A stretch of DNA of 64,000 bases from Falsirhodobacter algicola (GTDB taxonomy: Bacteria > Pseudomonadota > Alphaproteobacteria > Rhodobacterales > Rhodobacteraceae): assembly GCF_018279165.1 (NCBI RefSeq), contig NZ_CP047289.1:1672501-1736500 (forward strand), read 5' to 3'. The position numbers and the translations under genes were made by a program. Each line of letters begins with the position of its first letter. Within the stretch, counting starts at the first letter, position 1. Below the pieces are notes generated by a model that made no database searches, was not told where the DNA came from, and worked only from the letters and a program-made list of their open reading frames with translations. Positions 44,609-52,908 of the stretch are shown here, in pieces.

Positions 44609-45624
44609 TGACCGCTCCGCAGGCTCGCAACCTCGGCCTTGGCCTCGGCGACCAGATCGGGGCCGATCTTGTCGGCAAAGGCCGCATGGACGGGTTCCAT
44701 CGCATCCGCGAACACCGAAAGCTGTTCGGGCGTCAGGGTGACGATATCGGTGGTGCCCGCCTCGCGGATACGGTCGAGATAGCCGGCCTCCAGCTCTGCC
44801 GAACGGGCGCGCTGGAAATCACCGGCCTCCTTGGCCGCCTCCAGCAGGATCTGCTGCGTATCGGCATCCAGCGTGTCGAACCACACCTTCGAGAAGATGA
44901 ACGCCGTGCCGAGATAGCCGTGATTGGACAGCATCATGTAATCCTGAACCTCGTAGAACTTCATGTTCAGGATCGAAACGATGGGGTTTTCCTGACAATC
45001 GACGACGCCCTGCTGCAGCGCGGAATACGTCTCGGAGAAGGCGATGGGGATCGCCGTTGCGCCCATCTCTTCGAACTGGGCGATCAACAGGGGGCTTTCC
45101 ATCACGCGGGCCTTCACGCCCTGCAGATCGGAAGGCGCGGTGACGGCCTTGTCGCAGGTCAGCTGCTTGAAGCCCGATTCCCAGAAGGACGCCCCGACGA
45201 AGCCCGCGTCCGAGAGATCGTCGAGGATCGATTGCCCCACCTTTCCATCCAGCACGGAATAGGCGGTGTTGCGGTCGGGGAACAGGAACGGCAGATCGAT
45301 CAACTGGAGCGAGGGCGCGAAGTTCGACAGCTTGGCGGTCGGGATCGGCGCAGCCTGAACGGCGCCGAACTGCATCTGCTGGGCCACCTCCACATCATCG
45401 CCAAGCGCGTTGTTGGCATAGATCTGCACGTCGATGGCGTGGTTCGTGCGGGCCTCCACCAGCTCTTCGAATTTCAGGGCGCCTTCGTGCTGCGCGCTGT
45501 CTTCGGGCAGGTCGTGATGAAGCTTGAGCACCTGCTGCGCCATCGCAGCCCCGGACGCCGCAAGGTATCCGGCAAGGGCAAGGCCGGTGGCCACCCCGGA
45601 AAGGATCGAAAGGCGGGCGGGCAT
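44605..45624 (-). CDS. dctP: TRAP transporter solute-binding protein (DctP)
   Basis: 339 residues with a signal peptide (1-30, AAMAQQ). The DctP body begins LKLHHDLPEDSAQHEGALKFEELVEARTN, and SLQLIDLPFLFPD and GVKARVMESPL follow; the last includes the conserved Arg that binds the carboxylate. The ligand is probably a carboxylic or sulfonic acid. AGGAGA precedes ATG 45624; the frame upstream is non-coding. It is first in the operon, with palindromes in its promoter region. Confidence 0.93.
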   Translation of the reverse strand: MPARLSILSGVATGLALAGYLAASGAAMAQQVLKLHHDLPEDSAQHEGALKFEELVEARTNHAIDVQIYANNALGDDVEVAQQMQFGAVQAAPIPTAKLSNFAPSLQLIDLPFLFPDRNTAYSVLDGKVGQSILDDLSDAGFVGASFWESGFKQLTCDKAVTAPSDLQGVKARVMESPLLIAQFEEMGATAIPIAFSETYSALQQGVVDCQENPIVSILNMKFYEVQDYMMLSNHGYLGTAFIFSKVWFDTLDADTQQILLEAAKEAGDFQRARSAELEAGYLDRIREAGTTDIVTLTPEQLSVFADAMEPVHAAFADKIGPDLVAEAKAEVASLRSGQ

Positions 45625-45652
45625 GTTGGCTCTCCTGTTGGATCTCGTGTTG

Positions 45653-45710
45653 TTTGCAAGTGAACGCTTGCAAACCCACCCGCCATTGTAAACGTTCGCT
45701 TGTATACAAG
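45653..45710. promoter_or_regulatory. Palindrome cluster in the TRAP operon promoter
   Basis: TTTGCAAG (45653-45660) and CTTGCAAA (45667-45674) form an inverted repeat around TGAACG. Within it GTGAACGCTTGC (45660-45671) resembles the TetR-region motif. A second version, GTAAACGTTCGC, is at 45688-45699, followed by the palindrome CTTGTATACAAG (45699-45710). No local regulator is adjacent. Confidence 0.5.
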
Positions 45711-45842
45711 GCCTCAAGCCGCCGACGATTTGATCACCGCGCAGGCATGATGCCCGATCCGTGGGCATGGGGCGAACGGGGCGCGCCTATTCGCGCCAGC
45801 CCCCGGAAACGAACAGCATCAGATGGTGCAAAGAATCCGGCC

Positions 45843-46778
45843 TCAGTCGTCCCGCTCGGCCAGACGTGACGACCCCGCCGCGCTTTCCTGCCAATCGTGA
45901 TAAGTCTGCGCCGAACCCTTTAGCTTCCACTCGATACGACCATTGCTGTTGCGATCCAGAACCACAGCGGCAGCTGCGGAAGGGCTGGAAAACGGCCACG
46001 GCCGCACGAAGCGCAGCTTCCCCGGCCCATCGGCGACGAGCACCGCATCGGAGACGAGTTTCTCCTTCAGCTTTCCATAACCCTGCTGCGCATATCCGGT
46101 ATCGGTCAGCGCCTGCGATCCCTCGAGGATGATGAACTCCCCCTCCTCCTCTACGGCGTTCGCTTTCACGCCGCTCTTGTGGCGGATCTCGAATTGCACA
46201 TCCCCGCGCGTCCGCTCTTCGATCGGCTGACGCGTCGCTGTGACGGCTTTTGGCTGCGGCTTCAGCATATCGAAGCCGATCACGGGGAGCACGATCTTCA
46301 GATTGGCCAGAAACTGCTCCATATTGGCGCGGTCTGCTTCTGGCAGCCTCCGACGCCCTGTTTCCGGCTGCGTCCCGTTATCGAGGATGACACGTCCCGC
46401 CTGCGCGGTCATCTCGATCAGGCGGGCCTCCAGATACTCGGCATGACCTTTCGACAGATCGTCATCGCTGGTGGTGACGGTCATCGCGGTTTCCCAGAAA
46501 TCCCGTTTCAAAGCGCTCTGCCGGATCCGCTCTGCCACAGAGTTGCCCGAACCGATATAGACCCGCACGGCCCCGGCCTGATCGGGGTCCGGCCCAGAGA
46601 GGATGTACACGCCCGTCCGGTCGACTTCGGCACGCGCCGTCAGATCGCCGAAGGCCGAAGCGCCGCTGATGAAGACAAAGCCGGTCCAGCCATGGATCGT
46701 CGCTTTCCGTAGGCCCGTTGGCTTTCCATCCACGAGAAACAACTGAATCGTACGCCCGAAAACATCATCCGCGTGCAT
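45843..46778 (-). CDS. GIY-YIG nuclease-family protein with DUF4357-like C-terminus
   Basis: 311 residues. The GIY-YIG core is GVYILSGPDPDQAGAVRVYIGSGNSVAERIRQS (about 56-88), with Glu in the EYLEARLIE segment (about 114-122) completing the site. The last 100 residues (FIILEGSQALTDTGYAQQGYGKLKEKLVSD) match the DUF4357 pattern common beside such nucleases. Its role is unknown; members occur near defence or mobile genes, though nothing else here suggests that. It stands alone between the TRAP operon and the OhrR-like gene. Confidence 0.8.
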   Translation of the reverse strand: MHADDVFGRTIQLFLVDGKPTGLRKATIHGWTGFVFISGASAFGDLTARAEVDRTGVYILSGPDPDQAGAVRVYIGSGNSVAERIRQSALKRDFWETAMTVTTSDDDLSKGHAEYLEARLIEMTAQAGRVILDNGTQPETGRRRLPEADRANMEQFLANLKIVLPVIGFDMLKPQPKAVTATRQPIEERTRGDVQFEIRHKSGVKANAVEEEGEFIILEGSQALTDTGYAQQGYGKLKEKLVSDAVLVADGPGKLRFVRPWPFSSPSAAAAVVLDRNSNGRIEWKLKGSAQTYHDWQESAAGSSRLAERDD

Positions 46779-46850
46779 GGTCGTCCCTTATTCGACTATC
46801 CCCTTCACCATGCCGCAAGCGGTACCGCCGAAGCCAGCCCTTGCATGACG

Positions 46851-47294
46851 TTACCCACCGATGACACGCACGAGATTATGCACGGCGTCGCGCAGTTGCG
46901 CCAATTCCTCGCCCGACATCTGCAGATCCGCCGCCAGCGCGTTCGGGACGATCGCCGCCTTCTCCCGCAGGGCCCGCCCCGCTTCGGTCAGCGAGATCAG
47001 CACGCGTCGTTCATCCGACGGATCGCGATCCCGCGTCACCAGACCGTTCTGGACGAGCCGCTTGATCAGCGGGGTAAGTGTACCGCTATCGAGATGCAAG
47101 CGCGCCCCGATGCTGCCGATGCTCTGCGGCGCGGCTTCCCACAGGACCAGCATCACGAGGTATTGCGGGTAGGTCAGACCAAGCGGGCCAAGAACCGGCC
47201 GATAGAGCCGCCCGATCAGGTTCGACGCCGCATAGAGCGGGAAACACACCTGCCGGTCGAGTGCGAGATCGTTCGTCATGGCCGTGTCCGTCAT
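46851..47294 (-). CDS. OhrR-type MarR-family regulator
   Basis: 147 residues. The N-terminus carries the OhrR-like redox Cys in DRQVCFPLYAASNLIGRLYRPVL (Cys17 from this start). The winged helix is LHLDSGTLTPLIKRLVQNGLVTRDRDPSDERRV. OhrR proteins release DNA when this Cys is oxidised by organic peroxide. Here the divergent gene is an aldehyde dehydrogenase, not ohr, so the signal may be aldehyde or oxidant. A second ATG at 47279 is also possible. Confidence 0.88.
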   Translation of the reverse strand: MTDTAMTNDLALDRQVCFPLYAASNLIGRLYRPVLGPLGLTYPQYLVMLVLWEAAPQSIGSIGARLHLDSGTLTPLIKRLVQNGLVTRDRDPSDERRVLISLTEAGRALREKAAIVPNALAADLQMSGEELAQLRDAVHNLVRVIGG

Positions 47295-47349
47295 CGAAAT
47301 GCCCGCCCCCTTCGTCTGCGTGCAGCGCAGGTTTTGCCCTGCGATCACG

Positions 47350-47375
47350 ATCTGCTCAATCAGATTGCGCACAAT
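47350..47375. promoter_or_regulatory. Overlapping palindromes in the OhrR-like/dehydrogenase promoter
   Basis: ATCTG-N6-CAGAT (47350-47365) abuts ATTGCGCACAAT (47364-47375), which matches the TTG-N4-CAA form of MarR/OhrR sites, in the 160-bp divergent region. Confidence 0.45.
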
Positions 47376-47454
47376 GTTATCGGGTGCAAGGAAACTTTCC
47401 CTCCGCTCTGCGTTGGGATGCAGACGCATATGCAAGAACCCAACGGAGACTATC

Positions 47455-48828
47455 ATGACCAACCGGATCACGACCATCAATCCGGCCACGGAAGAGCCGA
47501 TCGAAACCTATGACATGATGACCGATGCGCAAGCGGAACAGGCCATTCAGGCCTGCTACGCGGCTTTCCTCGATTGGCGACTGAAACCGCTGGAGGAACG
47601 GGCGAAGGTCATCGGGGCCATCGGCAAGGAACTCGTGAACCGGAAGGACGCCTATGCGGCCCTCATGACGCGCGAAGTCGGCAAGCTGATCGGCGACAGC
47701 CGGCAGGAAGTCGATCTTTGCGCCGCGATCTGCGATTTCACCGCCGAAACCGGCCCGAAGGCGCTGGCCGACGAGGAACGGGACATTCCGGGCGGCAAGG
47801 GCGTCGTCAGCTATGCCCCCCAAGGCGTGATCTATGGCATCCAGCCTTGGAACTTCCCCTGCTATCAAGCGGTGCGCTATGCCATCGCCAACCTGATGGC
47901 CGGCAACGGCGTTCTTTTGAAACATGCCGAGAACTGCACCGGATCGGGCCTGTTCCTGAAAGAGGTGTTCGAGGCGGCGGGCCTTCCGAAGGATCTGTTC
48001 ACGGTTCTGCTGATCGATCACGACCAGTCGGACAAGGTCATCGCGAACCGTTTGGTGCGCGGCGTGACCTTGACGGGCAGCGACCGTGCGGGCCGCGCCG
48101 TGGGCGCCACGGCGGCCAAGCATCTGAAGAAGACCGTGCTCGAACTCGGTTCCAACGACGCGTATATCGTGCTGGACGATGCCGATCTGGATGTCGCGGT
48201 CGAGGCGTGCGTGCAGGGCCGGATCTACAACAACGGCCAGACCTGCGTGAACGCCAAGCGCTTCGTCATCACCGAGAAGAACTACGATGCCTTCGTCGAA
48301 CGTTATGCCGAGAAGATGAGCGCGATCACCATGGGCGATCCGACGGACACGGCGACGAAGCTCGGCCCGCTGGCGCGCGACGATCTGCGCGACAAACTCG
48401 CGAGCCAAGTGGACGAGAGCGTTGCGAAGGGCGCGCGGGCCATCGTCGGCGGCAGCATTCCCGACCGCAAGGGCGCCTATTATCCCGCCACCGTTCTGGT
48501 GGATGTGGCACCGGGTCAGCCCGCCTATGACGACGAGCTGTTCGGCCCGGTCGCATCCATCATCCGCGCCAAGGATGACGACGACGCGCTCCGCATCGCC
48601 AATGACAGCCGGTACGGCCTTGGTGGCGGCATCTTCTCCAAGGACGAAGCGCGCGCGCGGGAACTGGCGGCCAAGCACTTCGACACCGGCATGATCTCGA
48701 TCAACGGTTACAGCATCGCGATCCCGAACATGCCCTTCGGCGGCACGAAGGATTCCGGCCATGGCCGCGAACATGGCGGCTTCGGGATGAAGGAATTCGT
48801 CAACGTGAAGTCGATCTATCTCGCGTAA
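47455..48828 (+). CDS. NAD(P)-dependent succinate-semialdehyde-type dehydrogenase
   Basis: 457 residues, the short ALDH form like YneI/Sad. Catalytic Cys264 is in NNGQTCVNAKR, general-base Glu230 is in VLELGSN and the cofactor region is TLTGSDRAGRAVG (about 205-217). It oxidises succinate semialdehyde or a related aldehyde to the acid. ACGGAGAC precedes ATG 47455. It is divergent from the OhrR-like gene, its likely regulator. Confidence 0.9.
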   Translation: MTNRITTINPATEEPIETYDMMTDAQAEQAIQACYAAFLDWRLKPLEERAKVIGAIGKELVNRKDAYAALMTREVGKLIGDSRQEVDLCAAICDFTAETGPKALADEERDIPGGKGVVSYAPQGVIYGIQPWNFPCYQAVRYAIANLMAGNGVLLKHAENCTGSGLFLKEVFEAAGLPKDLFTVLLIDHDQSDKVIANRLVRGVTLTGSDRAGRAVGATAAKHLKKTVLELGSNDAYIVLDDADLDVAVEACVQGRIYNNGQTCVNAKRFVITEKNYDAFVERYAEKMSAITMGDPTDTATKLGPLARDDLRDKLASQVDESVAKGARAIVGGSIPDRKGAYYPATVLVDVAPGQPAYDDELFGPVASIIRAKDDDDALRIANDSRYGLGGGIFSKDEARARELAAKHFDTGMISINGYSIAIPNMPFGGTKDSGHGREHGGFGMKEFVNVKSIYLA

Positions 48829-48847
48829 TCGCGGCAGATGACGACCG

Positions 48848-48877
48848 ATAGGGGGGCTGGTTTTCCAGCCCCCCTAT
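48848..48877. terminator. Bidirectional 13-bp hairpin terminator
   Basis: ATAGGGGGGCTGG (48848-48860) pairs exactly with CCAGCCCCCCTAT (48865-48877) over TTTT, between the convergent dehydrogenase and dpp genes. Confidence 0.82.
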
Positions 48878-48898
48878 GCCATGGCGGTGACGGCCGCA

Positions 48899-49882
48899 TC
48901 AGGCCTGAGCAAGCTCTGCGATGGGGGGAGTCAGCGTACCGGCGAAATGGCAGGCCACCTTATGACCGTTGCTGAACGCATGCATCTCCGGCTTCTCCGC
49001 GCGGCAACGCTCTACGGCGAACGGGCACCGGCCCGCGAAACGGCAGCCCTTCGGCGGGTCGATCGGCGAAGGCGGCTCTCCGGTCACGGTGAAACGCTCC
49101 TCCCCGCGCCGCCCATCGGGGCTTAGCGCCGAGGCCATCAACGACCAAGTATAGGGATGCCGGGCGCTGCTGAAGATCTCCTCGACCGGGCCGGTCTCGA
49201 CGAACTCCCCCAGATACATCACCGCGACATGGGTGCAGATGTGCTGCACCACCGCCAGATCGTGCGAGATGAAGACATAGGTCAGTCCTTTGTCCCGCTG
49301 AAGGGTGCGCAGAAGGTTCAGGATCTGGGCCTGAATGGCCACGTCCAAGGCCGAGACGGGCTCATCGCAGACCACCAGCTTCGGCTCCGTCACCATCGCG
49401 CGGGCGATGCACAACCGCTGCCGCTGCCCCCCCGAGAACTGATGCGGAAACAGCTTCTTGGCATCGGGATGCAGGCCGACGGCCTTGAACAGCGCATCGA
49501 CGCGGGCGTCGTGTTCCGCGCGCGGGAAAAGGTTCATCAGATCCAACGGCTCACGCACCGCATCGCCCGCGCGCAGCCGCGGATTGAGCGAGGAATAGGG
49601 GTCCTGAAACACCATCTGGATGTTGCGGCGCACGGCGCGCAGACTCTCGCCCCGGAGGCCGGACAGATTGTCCGGCCCAAGCCGGATCGCCCCCTCGGCC
49701 GGATCGACCAACCGCATCAGCGCCTGCGCGGTCGTGGATTTCCCCGACCCGCTTTCGCCGACGATGCCGAAGCTGTCGCCTTCGTTCACGCGGAAATCGA
49801 CACCATCGACCGCATGCACGGTCCGTCCATCCGCAAGCGGGAAGTGAACCTTGAGGTTGCGGACATCGAGCAGGTTCTTCAT
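48899..49882 (-). CDS. dppF: Oligopeptide/dipeptide-type ABC importer ATPase (DppF)
   Basis: 327 residues with Walker A GESGSGKST at about 41-49, QMVFQDPYSSLNPR (Q-loop), signature FSGGQRQRL and Walker B LVVCDEPVSALD. The C-terminal Cys-rich extension (GCRFAGRCPFAVERC) is typical of Opp/Dpp ATPases, where it may bind an iron-sulfur cluster. It is the last gene of the long leftward operon, coupled to dppD (ATGA). Confidence 0.94.
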   Translation of the reverse strand: MKNLLDVRNLKVHFPLADGRTVHAVDGVDFRVNEGDSFGIVGESGSGKSTTAQALMRLVDPAEGAIRLGPDNLSGLRGESLRAVRRNIQMVFQDPYSSLNPRLRAGDAVREPLDLMNLFPRAEHDARVDALFKAVGLHPDAKKLFPHQFSGGQRQRLCIARAMVTEPKLVVCDEPVSALDVAIQAQILNLLRTLQRDKGLTYVFISHDLAVVQHICTHVAVMYLGEFVETGPVEEIFSSARHPYTWSLMASALSPDGRRGEERFTVTGEPPSPIDPPKGCRFAGRCPFAVERCRAEKPEMHAFSNGHKVACHFAGTLTPPIAELAQA

Positions 49883-50877
49883 GCGAACACCTCCGCCTTT
49901 GCGTGCCAGCAAAGAGCACCGTGATCGGGACCCGTCGCCGCCAAGGGCGGCGCCTCGGTGGTGCAGCGGCTGTCGGCCAGCGCGCAGCGGGGCGCGAAAC
50001 GGCATGCCTTCGGAAACCGTCCGAGCGGCGGAACCATGCCCGGGATCTCGCCCAGCGATACCGCCTCGGAGTGGCGGGCCGCCCGGCCCAGCCGCAGACG
50101 CGGGGTGCAGGACATCAGCCCGCGCGTATAGGGATGCGACGGTGCATCCATGATCGCGCGCACCGGCCCGGTTTCGACGCATTTGCCCGCATAGAGGACC
50201 GCCACCTCGTCGGCCATTTCCGCGACGGAGCCGAGATCGTGGGTGATCAGCAGGATCGCGGTCCCCGTCTGCATCTGCAATTCGCGCAGCAGTTTGAAGA
50301 TCTGCGCCTGCACCGTCACATCGAGGGCGGTCGTCGGCTCGTCGGCGATGATGACTTTGGGGCGGCAGGCCAGCGCGATGGCGATCATCACCCGCTGCCG
50401 CATCCCGCCCGAAAGCTCGTGCGGATAGGCTTCCAACCGTTCCGCCGGCGAGGGTATCTGAACCGCGCGCAGCATCTCCAGCGCGATCTCGCGGGCCTCA
50501 GGGCCGGATTTGCGCTGATGAAGCTCCACCACCTCGGCGATCTGCCGCTCCACCGTCATCAGCGGATTGAGCGATGTCATCGGCTCTTGGAAGATCATCG
50601 AAATGGCATTGCCGCGCAGTTGCCGCATGCGTGCCGGACGCGCCTTCGTCAGTTCCTCGTCGCCAAGGCGGATGCTTCCCCCCGCGATGCGGAACCGGTC
50701 GGGCAACAGACCCATGGTGGCCAGCGCGGTCATCGACTTGCCGCAGCCCGACTCGCCGACCACCGCAAGCGTCTGCCCCGCACGGACCGACAGCGATACG
50801 CCATCCAGAACGCGGTGCGCGGTGCGGCCGGTGCCGACCTCGACGGCGAGGTTCTCGATCTTCAGATAGGGATCCAT
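49879..50877 (-). CDS. dppD: Oligopeptide/dipeptide-type ABC importer ATPase (DppD)
   Basis: 332 residues with Walker [10 protein letters not shown] at about 42-50, [14 protein letters not shown], signature LSGGMRQRV and Walker [14 protein letters not shown]. The C-terminal motif [14 protein letters not shown] mirrors that of DppF. The ATG shares one base with the dppC stop. With DppF it forms the heterodimeric motor. Confidence 0.94.
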   Translation of the reverse strand: MDPYLKIENLAVEVGTGRTAHRVLDGVSLSVRAGQTLAVVGESGCGKSMTALATMGLLPDRFRIAGGSIRLGDEELTKARPARMRQLRGNAISMIFQEPMTSLNPLMTVERQIAEVVELHQRKSGPEAREIALEMLRAVQIPSPAERLEAYPHELSGGMRQRVMIAIALACRPKVIIADEPTTALDVTVQAQIFKLLRELQMQTGTAILLITHDLGSVAEMADEVAVLYAGKCVETGPVRAIMDAPSHPYTRGLMSCTPRLRLGRAARHSEAVSLGEIPGMVPPLGRFPKACRFAPRCALADSRCTTEAPPLAATGPDHGALCWHAKAEVFA

Positions 50878-51800
50878 CAGCGCCTCCGCAGCTTGGGGTT
50901 CAGTGCGTCGTTGATGCCGTCTCCGACCAGCGAGATCGCCAGAACCGTGACGAAGATCGCCACGCCGGGCAATGTCACCGTCCACCACGCATCCAGTAGG
51001 TAGTTGCGGTTCTGCCCGATGATCAGCCCCCAGGACATGGTGTTGGAATCGCCGAGCCCGAGGAAGGACAGCCCCGCCTCGAACAAGATCGCCGATCCCA
51101 CGGCCAGCCCCGCCGCCACCACCAGCGGGGGCAGCGCCGCGGGCAGGATGACGCGGAAGATCAGGTATCCGTTGCGCGCGCCGGCCGTACGGGCGGCGTT
51201 GACATAGTCGAGCTTGCGGATTCGCAGAAACTCGGCCCGAGCCAAACGTGCGACTTGCGGCCAACTGACGATGCCGATCGCAAAGACGATCGTCGTCAGA
51301 TGGGCGCCGAATATCGACACAAGCAGCATGGCCAGCAGGATCGTGGGCAGGATCTGGAAGAACTCGGTGATCTTCATCAGCACCGCATCGATGCGCCCGC
51401 CGAAATAGCCGGCAAGGCTTCCGGTCACGATGCCGATGATCACTGCGATGACGGCGGATGAGGCCCCGACCAGAAGCGTCGCCTTACCGCCCGCGATGAT
51501 CCCGGCCAGAATGTCGCGGCCAAGATAATCCGTGCCCAAGGGCGCATATTCCCCCCCCGGCGGCACGAAGGGCATGTCGATCATCGCATAGGGATCGACG
51601 TCGTAGAGAAACGGTCCGGCCAGCGACAGCGCGATGACCGCGCAGAGCAGGCCCAGCCCCAGCAGCGCGGACTGATTGCGACCAAAGGCCGAGAGGAACT
51701 CCCGCGCCGGATGCGCAGGCTTTGCGATCTCCGGTGCGGTCACGGCGGCTGGCGGGACAGGAGTGGCTTCCGGCCTTGCGGTCATGGACAGGTCCTTCAT
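50877..51800 (-). CDS. dppC: Dipeptide-type ABC importer permease (DppC)
   Basis: 307 residues with six membrane helices. It has the DppC motif PLGTDYLGRDILAGIIAGGKATLLVG (about 87-112) and the EAA-like loop DYVNAARTAGARNGYLIFRVILPAALPP. It is coupled to dppB by ATGA. The first 15 residues could be skipped in favour of a Met at residue 6. Confidence 0.93.
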   Translation of the reverse strand: MKDLSMTARPEATPVPPAAVTAPEIAKPAHPAREFLSAFGRNQSALLGLGLLCAVIALSLAGPFLYDVDPYAMIDMPFVPPGGEYAPLGTDYLGRDILAGIIAGGKATLLVGASSAVIAVIIGIVTGSLAGYFGGRIDAVLMKITEFFQILPTILLAMLLVSIFGAHLTTIVFAIGIVSWPQVARLARAEFLRIRKLDYVNAARTAGARNGYLIFRVILPAALPPLVVAAGLAVGSAILFEAGLSFLGLGDSNTMSWGLIIGQNRNYLLDAWWTVTLPGVAIFVTVLAISLVGDGINDALNPKLRRR

Positions 51801-52789
51801 GTTTTCGCTCCGCGGCGCTTGCGACGACGCGTGCCGATGCGCGGGTCGATCCGGGCATAGGCAAGATCGGTCAGGATGTTGGCGACCATCACCAGCATGG
51901 CGGAGAAGAAAAGAATGGCGAGAAGCGTCGGATAATCGCGGCGCAGGATGCTTTCATAGGCAAGGCGCCCGAGGCCGGGCCAGTTGAACACCGTCTCCAC
52001 CAGAACGGCGCCGGCCATCAGCTGCCCCATCTGAAGGCCGACCATGGTGACGACCGGGATCAGCCCGTTGCGCAAGGCGTGTCCATAGATGACGCGCCGT
52101 TCGGACAGCCCCTTGGCCCGCGCCGTGCGGATGTAATCGGCGCCCAGCACATCCAGCATCGAGGCCCGCGCCAGCCGCGAATAGAGCGCGATGTAGATCG
52201 AGGCCAAAGTGACGGCGGGCAGCACCAGATGATGCGCCACATCGAGCATATGAGCGACCACCCCGTCGGTGCCCCGCACATTCGTCATCCCCGAGACGGG
52301 AAAGATCGGGAAGGTGGAGGCGAAGAGGATCAGCAGCATCAGCCCGGTCCAGAACACCGGCGCCGAATACCCCGCCAGCGAGAAGATCGTGACGAGGTGG
52401 CTCAGGATCCCGCGCGGGCGGCGCGCCGAATAGATGCCCATCAGGGTGCCCAGCGTGACGGAGATCAGCACCGACGCCATGACGAGAATGATCGTGGCCG
52501 GAAGGCGATCGAGGATCAGCGTCAGAACCGGCTCCCGGAAATAATAGGAGAAGCCGAAATTCCCGGTCAGAATCTTGCCGATATATATGGCCAGCTGCAC
52601 CACCACGGGCTTGTCGAGCCCGTATTCCGCGCGCATGGCCGCAATCACCTCCTCCGAGGCGCCGCCCATCTCGCCGACGATGACCGATACGGGATCGCCG
52701 GGGGCCAGCTGGATCAGCAGGAAATTCAGGACGACGACGGCCAGAAGCAAGCCGGCAAAGGACAGGAAGCGGGACATCAGGGGTGGCAT
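51797..52789 (-). CDS. dppB: Dipeptide-type ABC importer permease (DppB)
   Basis: 330 residues with six membrane helices and DppB landmarks LLIQLAPGDPVSVIVGE (about 23-39), YSAPVFWTGLMLLILFA and DYIRTARAKGLSERRVIYGHALRNGLIPVVT. An alternative Met lies four codons in. A hairpin separates it from the binding-protein gene. Confidence 0.93.
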   Translation of the reverse strand: MPPLMSRFLSFAGLLLAVVVLNFLLIQLAPGDPVSVIVGEMGGASEEVIAAMRAEYGLDKPVVVQLAIYIGKILTGNFGFSYYFREPVLTLILDRLPATIILVMASVLISVTLGTLMGIYSARRPRGILSHLVTIFSLAGYSAPVFWTGLMLLILFASTFPIFPVSGMTNVRGTDGVVAHMLDVAHHLVLPAVTLASIYIALYSRLARASMLDVLGADYIRTARAKGLSERRVIYGHALRNGLIPVVTMVGLQMGQLMAGAVLVETVFNWPGLGRLAYESILRRDYPTLLAILFFSAMLVMVANILTDLAYARIDPRIGTRRRKRRGAKT

Positions 52790-52862
52790 CTCGGGGATCC
52801 CTTTCGGTAGGCGGGGCCTGCGCGGACCAAAGGTGGCGCAAAAGCCCGCTGGGTTCCGGGGG

Positions 52863-52890
52863 CGATCCGAAGGCGGCGGCCTTCGGATCG
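52863..52890 (-). terminator. 11-bp hairpin between binding-protein and permease genes
   Basis: CGATCCGAAGG (52863-52873) pairs exactly with CCTTCGGATCG (52880-52890) over a 6-nt loop, in the 119-bp gap. A partial terminator or 3'-end stabiliser for the binding-protein mRNA is likely. Confidence 0.65.
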
Positions 52891-52908
52891 TGGATCACGC
52901 AGGGCGGA

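Noticed and set aside
45843-46778. GIY-YIG protein as a homing endonuclease or defence nuclease
   Set aside because: There is no intron or interrupted gene and no defence partner nearby; the plain family call is safer.
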